Shown one piece after another: positions 59,544-64,000 of a stretch of DNA of 64,000 bases (position 1 is its first letter; each line of letters opens with the position of its first letter). The notes beneath the pieces were generated by a model. The model searched no databases and was not told where the DNA came from. It saw only the letters and a list, made by a program, of their open reading frames with translations. The stretch comes from an uncultured Psychroserpens sp. Its GTDB lineage: Bacteria; Bacteroidota; Bacteroidia; Flavobacteriales; Flavobacteriaceae. The stretch covers positions 62,001 to 126,000 of the forward strand of contig NZ_CANMRL010000005.1 in NCBI RefSeq assembly GCF_947500255.1, in the 5' to 3' direction. Made by a program: the position numbers and the translations under genes.

Positions 59544-60530
59544 TTGAAAAAGACCTCAATACTAATTTTTTTACTTCTCGCACAGTTTTGTGTTCAAGGA
59601 CAGATTACACACAAGCGAACTTTAAAGCTTATGGGTAGTCGATTTGATATTACAGTAGTGGCAAAAGACACTATTCAGGCTAACCAACATATTGACTTAG
59701 CAGTCTCGGAAATAACTAGAATTGAAAAATTGATTTCTTCGTGGGATGTAAAATCTCAAACTTCCGAAATTAATAGAAATGCTGGTTTTAAACCAGTAGT
59801 AGTAGATAAAGAGTTGTTTGATTTAATTCAACGCTCATTATCTATCTCTAAATTAACAGATGGCGCCTTTGATATTTCCTATGCTTCAATGGATAAAATT
59901 TGGAAGTTTGATGGAAGTATGAAGCAAATGCCTTCAAAAACAGATATAAAAGCATCAGTTGAAAAAGTTGGGTACGAAAATGTAGTGTTGAATTCTAATA
60001 ATTCTTCAGTTTTTTTAAAAGAAAAGGGAATGAAGATTGGCTTTGGAGCCATAGGGAAAGGTTATGCAGCCGATAAAGCCAAATCTCTTTTGAAATCCAA
60101 AGGAGTAACCTCAGGAATTATAAATGCTTCGGGAGATATGAATACTTGGGGTAAACAGGTAAGTGGTGACGAATGGAACGTGGCAATCACTAACCCATTG
60201 GACAAAGCCAAAGCTTATGCACTGTTACCTATATCTAATGGAGCAGTAGTGACTTCGGGTAATTACGAGAAACATGTCACGTTTAACAATAAGCGTTATT
60301 CTCATATTATAGATCCTAGAACAGGTTATCCATCATCGGGAATTATAAGTGTTACTGTATTTGCTCCAAAAGCCGAGTTAGCCGATGCGTTAGCAACTTC
60401 GGTATTTGTTATGGGAATAGATGTAGGCCTAAATAGGATAAATCAATTACAAAATATAGAGTGCATTATCATTGATGATAATGGCAATCTCTTTACATCA
60501 AATAATATAAAAATCAAATCAGATGATTAA
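59544..60530 (+). CDS. apbE: FAD:protein FMN transferase (ApbE)
   Basis: GAIGKGYAADKA, SHIIDPRTGYPS; TTG start; signal peptide. Confidence 0.92.
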   Translation: MKKTSILIFLLLAQFCVQGQITHKRTLKLMGSRFDITVVAKDTIQANQHIDLAVSEITRIEKLISSWDVKSQTSEINRNAGFKPVVVDKELFDLIQRSLSISKLTDGAFDISYASMDKIWKFDGSMKQMPSKTDIKASVEKVGYENVVLNSNNSSVFLKEKGMKIGFGAIGKGYAADKAKSLLKSKGVTSGIINASGDMNTWGKQVSGDEWNVAITNPLDKAKAYALLPISNGAVVTSGNYEKHVTFNNKRYSHIIDPRTGYPSSGIISVTVFAPKAELADALATSVFVMGIDVGLNRINQLQNIECIIIDDNGNLFTSNNIKIKSDD

Positions 60531-60735
60531 AAAAGCATTATTACTTATCATGTCGATATCATTTTTAACGTCTTGTGTGGCTGTAAAAGAATATGAAAAA
60601 GTAAACCTTAATGACCCTGATATGGTTTTAGCCGACAGGAAATCAGATAGAAATATATTAACAGCTCATTCTTATAGAGAAGCAGCATCTGGTGCTAATG
60701 GAGGTAAAACCGGAGGCGGCTGTGGTTGCAACTAA
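60523..60735 (+). CDS. DUF4266-like small lipoprotein
   Basis: Lipobox LTSC; HSYREAASGANGGKTGGGCGCN C-terminus. Confidence 0.85.
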   Translation: MIKKALLLIMSISFLTSCVAVKEYEKVNLNDPDMVLADRKSDRNILTAHSYREAASGANGGKTGGGCGCN

Positions 60736-60756
60736 ATAATTTAATAAAACAGAAAT

Positions 60757-62073
60757 TTGAAAAAAGGAAGTTTGATTGTTCTTGCCATATGTTCATTTCA
60801 ATTTGTATTTGGGCAATCTCAAGATTCTACGCAAGTTTATAAAAAGAGAGTTTTGGAGACTACTGAAGTTGATTTTCTGTCGAGTTATTATACTCAAGAT
60901 GGAGATAATGCTGCTGTAAGTGGTGGAATTGGAACAGAAGAACTTACAGATGTTACAGCAACATTTATAGTGTCTATTCCATTAAATGACGATGATATAT
61001 TAACAATAGATGCAGGTGTTTCTGCTTATACGTCGGCATCTTCAAGTAATGTTGGTCCTTTTGATGGAGATGGTCCTGCTGATGCATTTGTAGCTAGCTC
61101 TGGAGCTTCTAAGGGAGATGTTTGGACTAATATAACAGGGTCTTATAGCCATAGCTCTGATGATAGAAACGACATATGGTCTGCTAAGCTTTCTATATCT
61201 ACAGAATATGATTATTTCTCAATTGGAGTTGGAGGGAGTTATACAAAACTGTTTAATGAAAAAAATACTGAAATTAGTATTAATGGAAATGTTTATATAG
61301 ATACTTGGAATGCTCTTTACCCAACAGAGTTAAGACCGTTTCAAGAAGGCGGAGAGGGTTTAAATAGTAGTTTATTTAACCAAAACACAATTACAGGAAA
61401 CCCTAATTATAACCCGAATTTTACAATTTTTGACAATGAAGGACGTAACTCTTATGCCTTAGGTTTTGGATTTTCCCAAATACTATCCAAAAACCTTCAA
61501 GGGTCAATTGCTCTTGATCTAGTTATGCAAGATGGATTACTGTCTACACCTTTTCAGAGGGTATATTTTAGTGATATAGAAGATTCGTTTATTGATAATT
61601 TTCATCTCGCAGATGATATAGAACGCCTACCAGATTCTAGATTTAAAATCGCGTTGGGAGGACGATTAAATTATTATATAGATGAAGCATTTGTGTTAAG
61701 GATGTTTTATCGCTATTACACAGATGATTGGGGAATAAAATCTCATACTGCTAGTGTTGAAATTCCTATAAAAGTAAGTGATAAGTTCACGCTGTATCCA
61801 TCATATCGCTTCTATAATCAAACTGCAGCAGATTATTTCAATGTTTATGAAGGGCATGTATCTACAGATGAGTTTTATACATCAGATTATGATTTGTCTA
61901 AGTATAATGCAAATCAATTTAGTTTTGGAGCTTCGTATACGGATATATTTACAAAATTCCATATATGGAAACTCGGATTAAAGAGTATCGATTTGAAATA
62001 CACCTATTATGATAGAAATAATAGCTTAAATTCAAGTATTATAACTACAGGGTTCAAGTTTGTTATAGACTAG
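60757..62073 (+). CDS. DUF3570-like outer-membrane beta-barrel protein
   Basis: Signal peptide, beta-barrel pattern, context with DUF4266/ApbE; TTG start. Confidence 0.8.
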   Translation: MKKGSLIVLAICSFQFVFGQSQDSTQVYKKRVLETTEVDFLSSYYTQDGDNAAVSGGIGTEELTDVTATFIVSIPLNDDDILTIDAGVSAYTSASSSNVGPFDGDGPADAFVASSGASKGDVWTNITGSYSHSSDDRNDIWSAKLSISTEYDYFSIGVGGSYTKLFNEKNTEISINGNVYIDTWNALYPTELRPFQEGGEGLNSSLFNQNTITGNPNYNPNFTIFDNEGRNSYALGFGFSQILSKNLQGSIALDLVMQDGLLSTPFQRVYFSDIEDSFIDNFHLADDIERLPDSRFKIALGGRLNYYIDEAFVLRMFYRYYTDDWGIKSHTASVEIPIKVSDKFTLYPSYRFYNQTAADYFNVYEGHVSTDEFYTSDYDLSKYNANQFSFGASYTDIFTKFHIWKLGLKSIDLKYTYYDRNNSLNSSIITTGFKFVID

Positions 62074-62879
62074 TTCGCTTTCGTTTTCTTCTTTTGTGCT
62101 TTTTTATTGAGTCTGTAATTCAAGAACTCAACAAATAAAGAGAAAGCGATAGCAAAATAGAGATAGCCTTTAGGTATTGCGCCAACCTTATTTCCAAAGA
62201 ATTCGGTATTCGATAAGTGAGCAGCCTCGGTAATTAGCATAAAACCTATTAATATTAAAAAGGCCAATCCTAACATTTGGATACTCGGATTCGTGTCTAT
62301 AAAGCGACGAATAGGGTTAGCGAAAGCAATCATAATTACAATAGAGATCATTACAGCGATAATCATTAGCACTAAGGTGTAATTTTGATTTGGATGTAAC
62401 CCATTGGTCATTCCTACTGCTGTAAGAATAGAATCTATGGAAAAAATAAAATCAATAATGAGTATTTGTACCAATGCGTTAGATAAAGATTTAATTTTCT
62501 TTCCTTTTACCTGGTCTTCATCATGCTCTGGATCTGTTACTTTTTCTCTAATCTCAGAAGTGCTTTTATAAATCAAAAACAAGCCACCAATAAACAAAAT
62601 TAGTGCTTGCCAACTAATATGTAGCTGAAGCCAGTTGTTTTCAATAGTATAAAAAGGTTTAGATAAACCAACAAGAAAAGAGACAAAAAACAGAAGAATA
62701 ACACGTTGCACTAAGGCTAGGATTAACCCTATATTCGTGGCTTTGCTTCTCTGATTCTCTGGAAGCTTATTAGCTGCAATAGAAATAAATACAATATTAT
62801 CTATTCCTAAAATTATCTCTAAAAATGTCAAAGTTAACAATGCTATTATAGCATCACCAGTTAATAAAAATTCTAACAT
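62070..62879 (-). CDS. TerC family integral membrane protein
   Basis: LEIILGIDNIVFISIAANKLPENQRSKA ... DFIFSIDSILTAVGM. Confidence 0.93.
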   Translation of the reverse strand: MLEFLLTGDAIIALLTLTFLEIILGIDNIVFISIAANKLPENQRSKATNIGLILALVQRVILLFFVSFLVGLSKPFYTIENNWLQLHISWQALILFIGGLFLIYKSTSEIREKVTDPEHDEDQVKGKKIKSLSNALVQILIIDFIFSIDSILTAVGMTNGLHPNQNYTLVLMIIAVMISIVIMIAFANPIRRFIDTNPSIQMLGLAFLILIGFMLITEAAHLSNTEFFGNKVGAIPKGYLYFAIAFSLFVEFLNYRLNKKAQKKKTKAN

Positions 62880-62880
62880 G

Positions 62881-63267
62881 TTATTTTATCTTTTTTGCAA
62901 TGCCTTTTTCTACACGTTGCTTTTTAAAATCCTCTTTTACAGCTAATTTATATTCAAAAGTATAGGAATCTTCAGTTGTACTCAATATTTTAAAATGAAT
63001 GGCTTTCTGCTCTTCCTTATTTTTTGGGTGTAACTCTTTCTGAATAAATTCACAATCGTTAATCCATCGTATGGATGCAGAATCAATTTTATTGTCAAAA
63101 TAGTCGATGTTATAATCTTTAGTCCTAACAAATGTGCCAGTCTTTTCAACACCATCAATTGTGTAAGTGAATTCAAAGGTTCCAGTTTTGAAGTCGGTAC
63201 AATTGCGCTCTGCTTCATAGCAGTTTAGAAAAAATAATGGCAGAAGAAGTAGTAACCTGTGTCGCAT
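62881..63267 (-). CDS. Hypothetical lipoprotein
   Basis: Lipobox FFLNC; start MRHRLLLLLPLF. Confidence 0.65.
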   Translation of the reverse strand: MRHRLLLLLPLFFLNCYEAERNCTDFKTGTFEFTYTIDGVEKTGTFVRTKDYNIDYFDNKIDSASIRWINDCEFIQKELHPKNKEEQKAIHFKILSTTEDSYTFEYKLAVKEDFKKQRVEKGIAKKIK

Positions 63268-63355
63268 AATTTGAGTTTTGTACAAAATTACAAAATGGAA
63301 CATGATTTATAAGAGATATTAGAATAATCAGGTATTAAAAAAATAGTTAGCAGAT

Positions 63356-63733
63356 TTAAGACTGCTCAAAATTCTTAAATGTACCATCCTTGTAAAATAT
63401 AACTATACGTTCTATTGATTTATCATCGGATTTAGAAATTTGAGGAATTTCTGGTATTGGATTTTTTTCAACTTCGGAAATTGGGAGAGTAGGTATTTTG
63501 CTTTTTTTAGATGGGAAATTTCCTTTGCCATTCATTAGCCAATATAATTCCACTTCAGGAAAGGAGGAGAGTACCTTTAAAACAAAATCTAAACTCGGTT
63601 TATTTCGACCAGATAATATATGAGAAATACTAGAGCGTTGGACGCCTATTTTTTCTGCAAAAGAAGATGCCGATTCTCCGTAAAAATCGATGACTTTTTG
63701 AAGTCGTTTTGTGAATTCTTCGTTGTTGATCAT
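63356..63733 (-). CDS. XRE/HTH transcriptional regulator
   Basis: SSFAEKIGVQRSSISHILSGRNKPSLDFVLKVL helix-turn-helix. Confidence 0.88.
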   Translation of the reverse strand: MINNEEFTKRLQKVIDFYGESASSFAEKIGVQRSSISHILSGRNKPSLDFVLKVLSSFPEVELYWLMNGKGNFPSKKSKIPTLPISEVEKNPIPEIPQISKSDDKSIERIVIFYKDGTFKNFEQS

Positions 63734-63755
63734 TGTAAACCTTGAAGTTTAATTA

Positions 63756-63767
63756 TGTAACGTTACA
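63756..63767. promoter_or_regulatory. 12-bp perfect palindrome, candidate operator
   Basis: TGTAACGTTACA, 23 nt upstream of the XRE start codon. Confidence 0.4.
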
Positions 63768-63985
63768 AATGTAAATAAAATTGTAAACTCTAAAGACAAA
63801 GAACTAATAATAATATACTATATATAAAACTAAAACTTTATTTAAATTTATTTAATAGCCTGAATATTAAATAGTTAATATTGATAAATATTCTTTATTG
63901 CATTTTCTTCAATTAACATTTAGACATAAGAGGCAAATTGTATACAAATATCAACAAATGAAATTGTAATTGGAGATTTTACATG

Positions 63986-63999
63986 TTTACAATTGTAAA
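63986..63999. promoter_or_regulatory. 14-bp perfect palindrome, candidate operator
   Basis: TTTACAATTGTAAA. Confidence 0.4.
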
Positions 64000-64000
64000 T

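Noticed and set aside
63356-63733. XRE regulator as evidence of a prophage
   Set aside because: No integrase, phage structural genes or att-like repeats are visible; single XRE regulators are common in Flavobacteriaceae.
1-64000. CRISPR arrays, IS elements, tRNA/rRNA genes, defence islands
   Set aside because: Looked for and not seen; no regularly spaced repeats, transposase-like proteins or cloverleaf-like intergenic sequences were recognised by eye. A tRNAscan or ISfinder run could confirm this.

Overview
This 64 kb window is chromosomal, gene-dense, AT-rich DNA from a Bacteroidetes genome, most likely Flavobacteriaceae. The evidence is TAnnTTTG-type promoters, a YfhO/DUF4834/DUF3667/DUF5916/TIGR02757 gene repertoire, and TonB-dependent receptors. 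It is mostly housekeeping: uvrA, nth, bcp, serA/serC, ychF, parE/parC, folE, an ABC ATPase, an ECF sigma factor, terC, and a truncated ybaB at the left edge. I saw no tRNA, rRNA, CRISPR array, IS element or prophage block. Regions worth a second look: (1) a probable sulfonolipid (capnine) locus, made of a CapA-like PLP fold-II enzyme, a CapB-like alpha-oxoamine synthase and a convergent 376-aa GNAT that is a candidate N-acyltransferase; (2) two paralogous secreted proteins with YD/GR-type beta repeats, one carrying a ~190-residue Arg/Ser/Thr tail, both preceded by near-consensus sigma-54 (-24/-12) promoters and followed by similar 3'-UTR hairpins; (3) a thioredoxin-ApbE-DUF4266 (GGGCGCN tail)-DUF3570 operon; (4) a dihydroorotase homologue lacking the metal-binding HxH; (5) a two-DTG retropepsin-PDZ protein inserted between parE and parC; (6) small unannotated ORFs after the ECF sigma factor and the ferredoxin; (7) a TonB receptor/lipoprotein/His-rich protein operon; (8) a cluster of TGTAA palindromes upstream of an XRE regulator at the right edge. 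All calls come from reading the sequence and from recall of protein families. No database search was run.
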